This document shows, one piece after another, positions 34,031 through 47,462 of a stretch of DNA of 64,000 bases. The notes beneath the pieces were generated by a model, which made no database searches, had not been told where the DNA came from, and saw only the letters and a program-made list of their open reading frames with translations. Location of the stretch: contig CM061142.1 in assembly GCA_030789695.1 (NCBI GenBank), positions 47,123,987 through 47,187,986 on the forward strand, in the 5' to 3' direction. The translations under genes were made by a program, and so were the position numbers. Source of the stretch: Scilla litardierei. Lineage: Eukaryota > Streptophyta > Magnoliopsida > Asparagales > Asparagaceae. Each line of letters opens with the position of its first letter. Position 1 is the stretch's first letter.

Positions 34031-37000
34031 CGGGTTTTTGTACAATGTATTGAAATACAGATTTATGTATGCGGCACATTGTTGATGGATTGCCAATAGT
34101 TGATACATTCTAATTATCAAACATAATACTCTCTCATAAGGGCGTTAACGATATTACCCCCTTAAAATCGTAGTTCTGCAAATAATTAAAGAACATAAAT
34201 GATACGTAATTCCCTTAAAAATTTTAGTACCCCGAAAATTTACTTCACACAGAGAATTTATTTCAGTCAATAAAATTTAGTTCCCCTAAAATTTAGCTTC
34301 CTCCCGATTTAACACGTGCACTAAGGTCACGATTCATTTAAAATATTCTCCACTTAAAAATCTTGGATATACTAATTTTTAACAAACACCAATAATTAAA
34401 GCGCAAGAATCGTTATTTAGTTCCCCCAATAATTTTCAAAAATTTAAGTTTTTCCCAAAATTTAGTTCCCACCAATAATTTTCAAAAAATTTAGTTTTTT
34501 CCAAAATTTAGTTCCCCCAAAGAGTTTAGTTCCCCCTAAAATTTTTAATTCCCCCCAAAATTCAGTTCTCTTCATATTTAATTTCTCTAAAATTTTAGTG
34601 TTTTGCCCTCAAAATTTTCACAAACTCACATCCAAAATTTCGGTTTTAAGTTCAAAATTTCGATTTTCTGTACAAACTGTCGATATTTATAAAGATTTGA
34701 GCAAGGTTGTACCTTGCATTTGGAATGGATGAGTCTAATCTACAAAAGTCCATTTGATGTTCTCGATGTTACCATTATCACATCATCACTACGTAGGTAG
34801 GATAAGCGTGTTTTGATTATTAAGGCAGTTGGTTGGCATAGTTTAGCTATAAGCTTGTACTATCGTTACCATCCTACAAAAGGAATCCCGAGATTTTGGA
34901 AACTAATTTATAATGGGATTGACCTATTGCTCATTTATTTTTATGATACAAAATTATCTCTCAGAAAAGTTACACGATGGATCCAATGATTTCAAAAACT
35001 ATGATCATGAAATGCCATCGGCAATTGCTTAATGCTTGGATTACTGAAGGACAACCTACATTTTGTGTAAGGAACTTCCCTGGACAATGAACATATGAGT
35101 GCAGCATAACGCACAATGGAATATCATAGATGCATCTTTTAATGATCATGAAAACCATATGTGATGAAAACCATACATGACTAATTGTTCAGAAATCATA
35201 TAATCAATATTGAACCTACAATTAAAATCGAAAAAACAATAGATGGATACTGTTATGAAAATCAATTCGGGTTCACATGACATTCACATGCAATTTTCTT
35301 GTATGTTCTCTTTACTGTCAAAAGAATGTTCAATATAAACCATAATCATTTTGAAAACCAAAAAACCGAGCAAAGCTTGTGTCTTTTAGCACCCAACCGA
35401 CTTCAATCCATGTCCTTGAGTTTTTCATCCTCTTGCCCGAAGGATCATCGGTTCCTGAAGAAAGAAGTTGCCTGAAAGAAACTATATCAAACAGTCGAGG
35501 AAGAAAGTATTGATATAAGAATTAGGGACTAAAGAAATTACTATCAGTTCCAAGCTTCAATTGATATCAGTTCTCCCATGTTCCCAGGTTGCACCGCAAA
35601 GCTTCACAAATCTGCATCAAAATACTGTGTTTTTAGTAACAATGGAATTATGGATGTTTGAACAAAAACCATCACTTTCTCACAAATCAATTGTATCTAT
35701 TGAAATCAAGTGAAAAAGCAATGAAACATTTGAAGCAATTTGTTTATTGTACAGTGAATCATTTGGAGCAATGAAACATTCAAAGAAATGCATCATGATA
35801 ATTATAAGGATTTTTATTTGATTAGAAGCTCCAAATGCATACTAATTGTTGTTCTGATTGTAAACAGCCATGTGTGAAGAGTTTAACAGACAATATGCCA
35901 AGGAACGGACAAAAACAAAATGATCAGATATTTAGCTTCATCCTCCTGTGAGACTTACTCCAATACAAACGACAATTGGAGTATGAAGATGTCCACGTAT
36001 TTCTATAAGACATATTTCCAACAATTTATGACACTGTAAGCAATTAAACCGTAAAAGAATGTTGATACATAGGAGATGATGTAAAGAAATGTTTTAAGTT
36101 TTCTCAAATGGATTTAGCAAAGGTCATATTAAAAATAATTAATTTACTAATTTCATCATCTCAAAGCAAGACAGTAGGTATCAGTCAATGAATTTCAACA
36201 ATTCATAACTGGGATTCTATAAATGATGTCTCGACATATTATGATATCTCCTAAGAGAGACTTCTACATATTATCAATCATCAATTGTTGTTCTGCAATC
36301 CCAAACCAAGCATATGCTGATAATAGAAATCTTGAGATGTAATCATTTGATTTCATTAAAATTAACTGATCAATAACATCTCACAATAGTTATAGAAATT
36401 CATACCGTTTGTCTTTCCATGAAATTACCTTTAGGTGATTATACGTCTCAGAACCCATCTGCAGAGCTTCCTCCAAATTATGTGCACCACTTAGAAGAAT
36501 CATGATTTCCTAGGATATATTGGCTGTCAATAAGGTTGTGGTATGCTCACTTATAGAATATAATAGACATCAAATTAAAACAGAACCATGATTAAGTAGA
36601 TAGCTAATATTCGCATTCTTTCCAGAGAGAAACATAATAGAAACACAACTTAACGCAAATGACAGAAGAAAAAAGTTCATACATTAACTTAAATTAAAAC
36701 AAAAGGCAATAAAGAAAAACATGGAAAAGTGAAAGAAATGAAGCCTTGACATCTATGTATGAGAACTAAAGTAAGAAGCAATCAAAGATGAACGCTAAGA
36801 ACTTACCTTTCACTGAGTAATAATGAGCTAATGGAATATCAAGGGTTTTCTATGCTAGCAAATATGTGGGTGTAGGTTTTCCTACGATTAGTGTCATTTA
36901 AGTGATAAGAGTATTTGCATTAACGTATGTACTCATTTTTTACTATTGTTGGACCTTTCAAGAATATTTTACGAAAATAAGCGTCTAGAACAACATTGCC

Positions 37001-39706
37001 GAAGCCTCCTTCACTGCATAGCCACCATGAAAATATGAATTTCAACTGATGCATGTAGTCAATACTCATAATAACTTGGGATTCACGTTTCTTCATCAAT
37101 TTAGATACCGCCGAAAATTTGTAAAGCATTTGAATATCATAAATATAGTGTTATATGAAGAAAAAAACGGACCATTTTAGTTTCTATATATCCTTTGTGT
37201 TTCTATATAACTAACCTGGAACTAACCTGGAAGACAATTCATTCATATCAAGGCGTATCAAAACTAACACGAAAAACAATACCAAAAGATCCATGTCATA
37301 CGACATGCTCGGCCCTAAATCTCCATTATCTACGAAATGGAAAAACAGAGAGTGAGAAAGAAAAAGACTGTGAGAAGATGGCTGTTGCTTGTGGTTGGCA
37401 TCTTGCATGTTAGTCAAATCAAGTTGTAACAAAATAGGGGCATCAAGGTAACCTACACAATTCGATGATTTTTGGCTAACTCAATAAGCAAATCACCAAG
37501 AAGAACGACGTCGAAAAGTATGAACTAATAATCGTACATGTATCGAAGATGTAAACATAATTTATTCAAAGGTACGCAAATAGACTTCACAAAAATCATA
37601 AAATAAATATAAAGTCTGTTTCAATAAACAACAACTATTATTCTAACACTCATTATTGACCAATACAGCGAACAAATCATGATCATGTGGACACGATACA
37701 TAATTAGATCTCGTTCACTCCGAAAGATAATTTAAAAACATACATATACAGCAATCATATAATAAATAGTCAAAATAAACAAATTAAACATCCAGATTAG
37801 TACAGGAGCAGCACATCGATTTGTACAAAGATCAACCATTTAATGGATAATAGATGAAGTACTCTCAAATGATTCATAAAAATGGGTCAGCCAAATAGAT
37901 TGGATCCTTGATCGTTGAAAAGCTATTGGATCATTGCTTTGTGAAGTATGGAGTAATTGAGATGGAACTTGCTCTACTACGATGGTAGGATGGCAACATG
38001 GGAGGTGAAGGAAAAAAGTTTGTTCAGCCAAATAGATTGTTCTTAGGATTAAGAAAGAAGAAGAAATCATACCATTGCTTTTAAAGATAAAGGCAGATGT
38101 GAAGCTCTCTATCTGCAATGAAGGTGATGATGTCATTGAAGATGATGGAGACGTTTTGCTGCTATTGTTGGAGGAGACCTCCCAGAGCTGGTGTAATGCA
38201 GCCACAAAATACATTGTTAATGGGGATTGTCCGTTATGTACTACCTTTTAATGTGCATAATCAAGACGAAATTCTTCAAAAATAGGTTCAAAATTAGGTT
38301 CAGGTTCTTTATATGCATGTACCCTTTACAGGTCAAACAATATGCAATTCACAATCTTGTGAGCGAAAATAGTAAACAGAACTATGTAATAAATCATTCA
38401 AGTCCTATGATCATAGCCAAGAATTGAAAAGTCTTGATACTAATTCTTTATAAAACCACATCACATCCTATTTCCAAATATTATATATCAAAATCAACCT
38501 ATGTGCTAAATTTTCAATTAACAGTTGATAAAATCACCATCATTTTTCCTCTAAATCCAAAATTAGATTATTTTTCAAAATTCCATAATTGAACAGAAAA
38601 AATATAAAATCCGTGCGATTGATCACTGATCTGATGATACCTGCGCTGCATGATGTGGGCAGATCTTTCTGTAGATCCTTTGATTCCTTCAAGATCCGCT
38701 TCGATACCATCGACTAACTCCTGATCCAATTACGAAAAATTAAAAAATTAAAAAATCTCCAACAAAGATCGACTAACTCCAGATTTCAGACATTGAATAT
38801 GTCAGATTCAAATTGGGTTGAACTTGCATATGCAAAACTGAAGTGGGTATGTTTCTTTAATCAGTTCAGTTTTGCATATTCATGGTATGCCATTAAAGAA
38901 ACATACCCAGTTGAACTTAACTTACATTAAAGAAACATTCAAGTTTATTAGAGGTTGAACTTGCATATTCAAACTGATTTCATTGGGTATATAGAATTGG
39001 CAAGCTGCAAAAATGGCATATTCAACTGAATTCAAACCTCTAATATGAGCTGAATCCATATTAGCTGAGGGTTATTAGGGACATATTCAATTGGCAAATT
39101 TCTCAATGGCAGCTCATCAATATTCATATTGCCTCAATCCATTTCTCAATGCCTCAAGCCAGTACCTGATACAATATGAATATTGATGAGCAGCTCATCA
39201 ATTTCTCAAATGCCTCAATCAGGACAATTTCAATCATTATCATGTCAAAAAAATTCTAAGTGAATTTTTGACTAAGCATTAATTTCTACCTAAGCAATGT
39301 AGGGAACATTGGGCAAACTGCATTATATTGGGAATGTAAGTTGACAGGATAATGCAAACTGCCTGACAGGATATTGGGAATGTAAATAGAAATTGACAGG
39401 ATAATGCAGTTTTTGACAGGAAATTGCCCAAAATTGGCCTATTCCCTACATTCACACCCTCAAAACAATTTTTCTACTTGCCATTAAAGAAACACTGCAT
39501 TATATTGGGAATAGCAAGCTCTAATGTCAGTCACATGTAAGTTCAACCCAATTTGGGCAAGTTCAACCCTGCAAAATTTTAATGTTTCTAATGTTTCAAA
39601 AAGAACTCAATGAGTAAACAGTGAACTTACAGTTGCGATTAACACATGTAAGTTTTGCTCAAAATTAACACTGTAAGAATGTTCAACCCTATAATTTTAA
39701 TATTAA

Positions 39707-40109
39707 GCAAAATTTTAACCCTCCATTAAAGAAATGTACAAAAAAATTGTTGAGTATACTCAAACATTTCAGTATATTGATAATTTTTGAGTATACTCAA
39801 CACTGGAACAAATGTATACTCAACCATTTCTTTCAAATGTTGATATCAATATAAAAACAAATGTTTGAGTTATCAAATGTTTGAGTTATCAATATAAATT
39901 TGAGTATACATTTGAGCAAAATTTTAACCCTCCATTAAATAAATGTACAAAAAATTTGTTGAGTATCCTCAAACATTTCAGTATATTGATAATTTTTGAG
40001 TATACTCAACACTGGAACAAATGTATCAACCATTTCTTTCAAATGTTGATATCAATATAAAAACAAATGTTTGAGTTATCAACTGTTTGAGTTATCAATA
40101 TAAATTTGA
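39707..40109. repeat. Direct duplication of about 195 bp in the Helitron
   Basis: 39707-39903 and 39916-40109 share nearly the same sequence, with phrases such as TTGAGTATACTCAA repeated internally. Confidence 0.8.
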
Positions 40110-40756
40110 AACAAAGGTATACTCAAACAAATGTTGATATCATTTCTTTTTGAAACAAATGTTGATATCATTTCTTTTTGAAACAAATGTGTACTCAAAC
40201 ATTTCAAATTTGTTGAGTATACTCAAAAATTTGTTGAGTGTACAAAAAATCAACCCCCCGATTAAAGAAACATACCAAACACTGGAAGTTCAACGCTGCC
40301 GTTAACAATTTTTCTACTTGCTCACACTGTCATTAACAAAATTTTAATGTTTTGAATGTTTCAAAAAGAACTTAAAGTTTTTCTAATGTTTCAAAAAAAT
40401 TTACTGTATTTTATATTGATAACTCAAACATTTGTTTCAAAAAGAAATGATATCAATTCACAGCAGTTATCGTGTGGTTAACAGTAACATAAAGCAATTT
40501 TTACTTAATTTAGAAACAAATATGGTGTAGGTGTAGGTCTCTGAAATCGAACTGAAATTGAGGTTTGCAAATAATTAGTAAGTTCAACTCCAAAAAGTGT
40601 AGTGCAAGGTAGGGGATTCAAATGAAATGAATTTCACTTACAAAAACATACAATTCCCATAATAATTTAACACTGATATGTTTTTCTTGTAAATCTAATG
40701 CAACAGCTGTATAACTCTTCAGATTACTACATAATTGTTCTAAAATTTAATAAGTT

Positions 40757-41045
40757 GTGTTTCTTACTGGAATCAAGTATAAACACTCACCAGAGATGGG
40801 TAGGTGACATGGTTAAAAAGAAGACTTGCTGGGTATGGGGTTCACCCTTGAAGAAATCCAATCAACCCACTTCTCTAAAGCTAACCTCATGGCATCTAAG
40901 CTGTGTTTCTTACTGGAATAAAGTATAAACACTCACCAGAGATGTGTAGGTGACATGGTTAAAAGAAGACTTACTGGGCCTGGGGATTCACCCTTGAAGA
41001 AACCCAATCAACCAACTTCCTTAAAGCTAATCTCATGGCATCTAA
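40757..41045. repeat. Tandem duplication of about 145 bp in the Helitron
   Basis: Copies at 40757-40902 and 40903-41045 both begin GTGTTTCTTACTGGAAT and contain the same CACTCACCAGAGATG and ATTCACCC-like segments with a few substitutions. Confidence 0.8.
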
Positions 41046-44000
41046 TCCATCTGCATCTTTGCAAGCTGATGTATCATCAGCATCCCATCTGCAAACTAAT
41101 TATCTTGAACTACTGGTACGTATCATCAGTATGTATCATCAGCATCCCATTTGCCAGCTAATTGAAAGGCAAGCTGTAAGAATTGAACACCAGTATGTAT
41201 CATCAGCAACACATCATATATAAGAATTGAACACCAGTATGTCCGCTTTCTCCAATTGAGATGCATGCTTGAGAAGTGAGTTTGGCCGGATGATCAAGTG
41301 ATCTAATCTGCGGTTGACTGGATCATTAGAATTTGACTCCACAATATACACATCCATTAAGAAAAGTGGGAGATACCTTGAAAGCTAATGGGAGCAAAGA
41401 AAGCTAATTGCCAACAACAAACATTCTAACACATACCATGCGGTAACCAGATGGTAAGAACTCAATACGGTACCAAGACCATATTAAGCCAATACAATAA
41501 CCAAACAGCACATGCATGCTTATTTGATTTGGTTCCTCAGGGATTGAGAGGTGCAACACAAATAATGATGCGAACAATAGTTGATAGTGATATGCCGAAC
41601 AACAGATAACACTACAAAGGGAAAGAAAAGGAGAACAAAATTTTATTGATGTGCCAAAGATCCCTAGTGTTCAGCACCGGAAGCTAAAATAACGCCAATG
41701 TTTAATATTCCCAGTAGTCATCATAAATTTCGTCATATACTGATATCATACCACAGTATTCATGGTAACTTGCTACAATCCAACTTTGCAAATGACAAAC
41801 TGGAATAAGAGTGTCCTGGAAGCCCTTACAGTGAAGTAGCCCTAAAATCTGCAATAGTAGTCACTTAATTTAAGCTTACCTAAAGGAATGAACGCTTGTA
41901 GTTTTTAACATTGCAGGGATTATATAAGACATTCAATTGATCAAGGGGAAGCATGTGTATTTATTACATGTTACTGAGCGGTGATAATCAAATCATATGT
42001 AGAGTTAAAGACTGCAAAACCAAGTTGGTTATGTTAAATTTAAAGTACCTAATTGTTTTTCGACTTAGGGAATATAGGCTTGAGTTACAGGGAAAAGAAT
42101 GGATGGCATACCATTAACACTCTATAATTTGATCTGAAGATGTGCTTCAAACTGTAACTATGACGCTAAAAATAATAATAGGACACTGACATGATGAATC
42201 CTCTCCTATTAAATCACACAAAAAACATCTATTAAGATTCAACAGAACAATATATTGTCTTCCATCCATGCAACACTTTCAGTTGAGAATAGAGCTTCTC
42301 TGGCAATTGACACTATAATACCAATTATTCATTGTTCCGCAAAGGAAGGAATACGACAATCTTAGCTACATTCACCGATGCAGTGAAAGTTACCTAACTT
42401 GACTATAAATTAAGTTGCTAAACAAAGAAGGCAAGCTCCATTTTGTTGGACTTATGCATGTTTATCTGTCAGAGGCATGCATGAAAGATATACCTAACAA
42501 TCAGGCTGGCCAACTCGTTCAGGCAATTCTCCTCTGTCCTGAGTTCCCTATAGCAACCAAATACATCCAAATATCAATACATTCACACATCAAGTCTTTC
42601 CTAATTTTACACGTGAGTAATTTAGCAAAAAATCAAATTACTGACATCAAACATCTACGGTGATAGCGTGATCCCTTCACCTGCCCATTGTAAGTGGGAT
42701 GATTGTAGCGACAGTTGCTCCCATAACCACACAGCCCTGTCCTCAAATAGAATATGATAGCATGGTTAGTACATCATATTAATTAGAATAGTATGGATAC
42801 CTTGAATTGTTATGCCTGCGAGGCAAATTGGAGTTTTGTGCCTGAATTTTTGCACATTGGTCCTCAAAGTTTGTTACATGTAGGTTTTAATTGCAAGTTA
42901 ACTCTCAAAATATAAAAAAGTAAAACACAAAGGATGTGGAGGTATTTTTTCATTTGAAAGAAAAATAGTCACATATATCATTATATGTAACCATCACTAA
43001 GGTTTAGAAATAAAAATTAGCATGGAAGGAACATTCTATTTATCAATGCACTATTGCATTACTAAGTTAATTGCATGGAAGGGACATTCCACACACATCA
43101 AAGTTGGAAAGGTATAAGGATTGCTGGTACCGAAAACATATAACAGGGGGACACTTGGGAAAAAAGGGTTTCTGAGTATATGCATCCTTTGATTCATCCG
43201 TACTTTGATATTCATATATTAGTCCCTTAAATTACTTTAAGTTAGACTAAATCAGCCCTTATGATTAAGTTATTCAATGCGTATTCAATGCGTAATATTT
43301 TTTATAAAAAGAAACAACCATCTACATAAAATAATCTTTCAGATATATAAAATCACCAATACCCAATCTTTCGGATATATAAAATTACAGATCCTTTTAA
43401 ATCTATTCATCAAATTTCAACAGATCAAATAAAAAAACTTTTAAAACAAAAATGGAAACCCCCAAATCAAATATCTAAAGGTAGCATGTAGAACCGAGCA
43501 ACCCAAATCAAATATCCCAAACCAAATCAAATATTTAAAACAAAAAAAACTTGTAATTTCATTCATATAATGGAGATTACAAATTACATATATAAATGAG
43601 ATCGATGAAACCCTAACCCAAACCATGCTGAATTTTTTTCTTTCACATAGAAGGTGCTTAAAAATAATAGCATACAGAATCCAGGATTAAACCCATCATT
43701 TGCAAACATGCACATAATCTATGGCAGGCTGCTGCTTTACTGTCAGAAATCCCATTGACATCAATTTCTGGCTCGTTTGCTTGCAATAATTGTTCTGGAG
43801 ATGATTCATTCTTGAATTTTTTTTAGGATGCATAGTTTTTTTCCTTCAATGAATACGCAAATCACCAAATTAGAAAAATGTAAAATACTAGATCAATGTC
43901 ATAGTCCAAAGATGAAAGAAACATATTAAATTGGAATTCTACTATACTTTGTAAGCAATGCATCCAACGACACAGGTATGAACTTAAAAGTAAGACAGTT

Positions 44001-45696
44001 ATAATTTTTGTAAGCAATTATATTAATCATGCTGCTGCAATGATTGGTTTAATACCTAATTTCCAAACTCGAACCAATAGAATCCACAGCAACAATCAAA
44101 GTTCATACGTACAGTTCCATTCGGAATAGTCGAGTTGGAAGTGAACTTAATCTTCGCAGAGCCTCCAAGAGATTCAAGTCGCCTGAAACCCATTCTGAAA
44201 CTCCTAGTGAACAAAACCAACAATAATAGATCCAAGAATGAATTGTTGAGGATCATATGAGCCAATCACACTCGTATATGTCTTGAGACTACCATGCTTG
44301 CAAACAACCTACACTATAAATGCACCATAAACATAATATACAAATTTACATAGAGATGCACAAAATTGAAAGATTATGTGACTTCAAAAGTATGTGTTAG
44401 TAGACAAAATGTATTAAGCAGACATCTGGTTTTTTACAAAGCGAAAAATGCATATGGAAACTAACAGATGTTATGTCATGTAAATATGATTAAAACAAAC
44501 TAAAATCTATTTGAGACTGAAACCACATGTCTCATGTTTAAAACTGGAGGACCTAAAGTAACCTCCTTTAGTAAAAAAATAATGATATACCTATTATTGG
44601 TTTAAAACTATGCATCCCGTTAGGTATAGCAGTATCTAAAAAAATTACTTCTATTTAAGACTAAAACTAATGACATGAAGTAACCTGCTTTAGGAAAAAA
44701 ATAATTAGTCTCAAATATGTATAGCATTAGTCTCTAGTAAACTGAGGACTTGAAGTAACTACGCACCCCATTAGGTATATCATCAGTCTCAAATAGATTT
44801 ATCTAAATTGAGGACCTGAAGTAACCTGCTTTCATTTAAAAAAATAATAGCATTAGTCTCAAATAGAGTGATCACATGCGGGTAAATTTCTCATAGAAGG
44901 TAATAAGATGACGTTTGACATACATGAAATTTCTCATTTCATATTCCAATTTCAGGATAAATTTAGTCATATTTTTCAATATGTATTGCATATTTAAACC
45001 TATATGGATATGTCAAATGTGCATACAACATGTATTTGTATTCACTGTAAGACAAACATTAAAAATAGCAAAAGAAATAAATTAAAACATAATAAAGAAT
45101 TCATATTCAATGTACCCCAAATTAAATGAAAGATAATATGCATGAAAAATATACCATGAGTGAATTATCAAAAGTTTCAGCAAGAAATAAACTCCTCGAG
45201 AATATTATTTATTCAAGATTTTGGTTCCCCTCTGCACTTCCTTAAATGCCTTGAGAAATTTGAAATCCTTTAGCATGCTATGTTTCTCGTTCAATGATTG
45301 AATCACTATATTTAAGCTAGTGTAACTTATGCAACTTTTCTTTCACTGAACTCTTTGCATCCATAACCATCTGATGCCCAACCTATTCATGTGTGTAACT
45401 TATCCGTAACCATTTGATCCCCGTCGCACCTCCCCTGCAGCATTGACCAGATTGTCAGGTCAACAGAGTAGCGTGCATGTTATATTCTCCATATAATGAA
45501 CTGCATATTGGTATAGCACAAAATGGCAATGAGAACATGCAAATATTTTCATTGGAACAATCTTAATATATTGAACATATTGGACTTCTCAGTAATAATA
45601 TACTGGCCCATTTTTGAGGAGGGGAAAACGTAGATCAGTAATTAGAAGTAGATTGATGTGAATGAGAATTACATATACATGGCATTGTCATTTTAC

Positions 45697-45869
45697 CTGG
45701 AAGTAGATGGGTAGATGTACGCATAGGGTGCAATTCGACAACGAAATCTAAGGCTATCCGCATCGAAAACGCCAACCGCGCCATCACAAAATTTGGCGTA
45801 CAACAGCATTTCGTCGCATGAATATATTGCACTGGAAATTGGTGCAGAAAGAGAATCTCTGGGAGACCA
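45697..45869 (-). pseudogene. Captured exon resembling a TOPLESS/TPR co-repressor
   Basis: A 173-base open segment is bounded by a splice acceptor (AAAATGCAG) and donor (CCAG/GTAAAA). It reads WSPRDSLSAPISSAIYSC, DGAVGVFDADSLR and CRIAPYAYI, matching in order a WD40-repeat stretch of plant TOPLESS-type transcriptional co-repressors as I know them. It lies on the Helitron's own strand. Only this one exon is recognisable, so no working protein is encoded; it could be spliced into a chimeric transcript. It could instead derive from another TOPLESS paralogue. Confidence 0.72.
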
Positions 45870-46145
45870 CTGCATTTTAGGAACAGCGTTCATTAAAACA
45901 AAAGGATCAATCAATGAGAGCAAAGCAGCAATTTATGTTCTCGAATTCTGCTTAGAATACCAAATGTCGCAGGAAATGTTTATAAGCATCTTCGAAAAAT
46001 TTTGGAAGTAATTTTGTTATGTCAAATCGACAAATTGGTTTTACGATCCATCAGAGCAATCACATGATAAAGAAATGCCCGAAGAATTGTTTCAAGTCCA
46101 ATGACACAGAAAAAGTAAATGGAAATCTGAAATCTAAGGGAAAAA

Positions 46146-46481
46146 GAACTAACTGTTCTTAAGTTGGCAATAAGAACTTGAGACTGCTTAAGTTGGCTCT
46201 TAAAATTTGATATATGAGTTATACTATTTGTACTATCTTTCATATGATGACAAATAAAATTCCTACCCATTCCATCTCAAGTTATGCGTATCATATTATA
46301 AAACTACAATTGAGAAAGAGAAGATGCTATATTTGGAAAAGAAATTAACTTTTATATATGCACAACATCCAGTTGAAGATGAAACCTTCTTTTCTCCGGC
46401 CAAATAAAAATGGCCGATCCCCCCTCCCCTCCCGGGAGGCTTCCCGATGTCAAAATCATTCAAATTCCAGCGCTTCTCTAC
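46146..46481 (-). pseudogene. Captured exon relics resembling plant Aurora kinase
   Basis: 46386-46481 reads KRWNLNDFDIGKPPGRG, then GHFYLAGEKK, followed by GT. This corresponds to the start of an Aurora kinase domain including a damaged glycine-rich ATP loop. At 46146-46207 FKSQLKQSQV and NLR fit the next part of the N-lobe. The catalytic loop and the rest of the kinase are absent. The two pieces and the TOPLESS-like exon follow each other on the Helitron strand from its 5' end. Assignment is by motif recognition; the second piece is weaker. Confidence 0.6.
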
Positions 46482-47462
46482 AATCAAAACCTTCAATGTG
46501 GCCTATATAAAAGCAAAAATACTTGTAGAATTCCATGACACACATTTTCATATCACAATGAATCACTTGCAGAATTCCAAGAATAACATTATAACAGGAA
46601 AATTTGCACGGCACACAGAATTGCTAAAATTCTATACCATCTCTGAATTTCCGAAAAAAGAAACAATTTTTCATAAAAATTTCAATTTTCAGGGAAACAA
46701 TGGGGAAAATCTAGTTGTTTGAAGCATAAAATCTTACAGTTTCCTCATCAGATCTTGACACCATCCATCGTTCCTTCCGACATCGATTGCATACTCTCCA
46801 TGATCTACCGCCTACTAACTGAGCGAATCCCCAAACCCGACCTCCTCTTTGTTGATGAGGGTGAAGATGAAGATGAAAAAGAAACAATTTTTCATAAGAA
46901 CTTCAACTTTCATGGAAACAAAAACCTCGATATGACTTCAACTTTCATAAAAACTTCAACTTTCATAAAAACTTGCATCAAAATCATACCAGTTTCATCA
47001 TCAGATCTCGAAAACCTCCATCGTTCCCTCCGACATCGAGCGATCTACCGCCTCCTTGCTGAGCACACCGATCTACCGACAACCTCCATCGTTCCCCAAA
47101 CCCGACTTCTTCATGCTGATGACGGTGAAGACGAAGAGGCTGTGAGGCCATCCCCCAAAATGCTGAGTTCCCCCCCAATTGTGCCCCCAACTGTGAGTTT
47201 CCCCCCAAGATGAAGCGGTTGTGAGAGCATCCCCCAAAATTTCGATTTTCCCCCCAATTGTGAGTTCCCCCCGAGATGAAGAGGCTGGAACGCATCCCAA
47301 TTGTGTCTACTCTGCGTACGTGGCTTCATCCTGGAGCGCATCCCAATTTTTTTCTCACATGCGCGTGACTGCGGGACCCACTCTTGGTGACTGGGACAAA
47401 CAAAGATATGACTGGACTTATGACTGGGACAAAATTCAAAAAGGTTGTGTTTATAGAATAGA

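Larger units (their letters stand above)
34600..45600. other. Helitron interior, mostly AT-rich and unassigned
   Basis: No ORF longer than about 125 codons and no recognised Rep/helicase. A few minus-strand pieces look exon-like: 35346-35463 (open frame with PSGKRMKNSRTWIEVG after a TTTCTTCAG acceptor) and 44056-44265 (open frame with LGGSAKIKFTSNSTIPNG). I cannot name their source genes. Confidence 0.4.
33461..47462 (-). mobile_element. Non-autonomous Helitron (14.0 kb) with captured exons
   Basis: On the minus strand the insertion starts TCTATTCTATAAACAC (5' TC) and ends with an 18-bp palindrome, seven bases, then CTAG (3' CTRR). It sits between A and T without target duplication; the empty site is seen in the sister LTR at 27155-27170 (ACTAATATATTTTT). 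These are the diagnostic Helitron features. No Rep/helicase ORF is present, so mobility would need proteins supplied elsewhere. The 5' part carries exon relics resembling Aurora kinase and TOPLESS. Confidence 0.88.

Noticed and set aside
46719..47213. 164-codon plus-strand ORF near the Helitron 5' end
   Set aside because: Built of short local repeats, opposite to the captured exons, with no recognisable motif.
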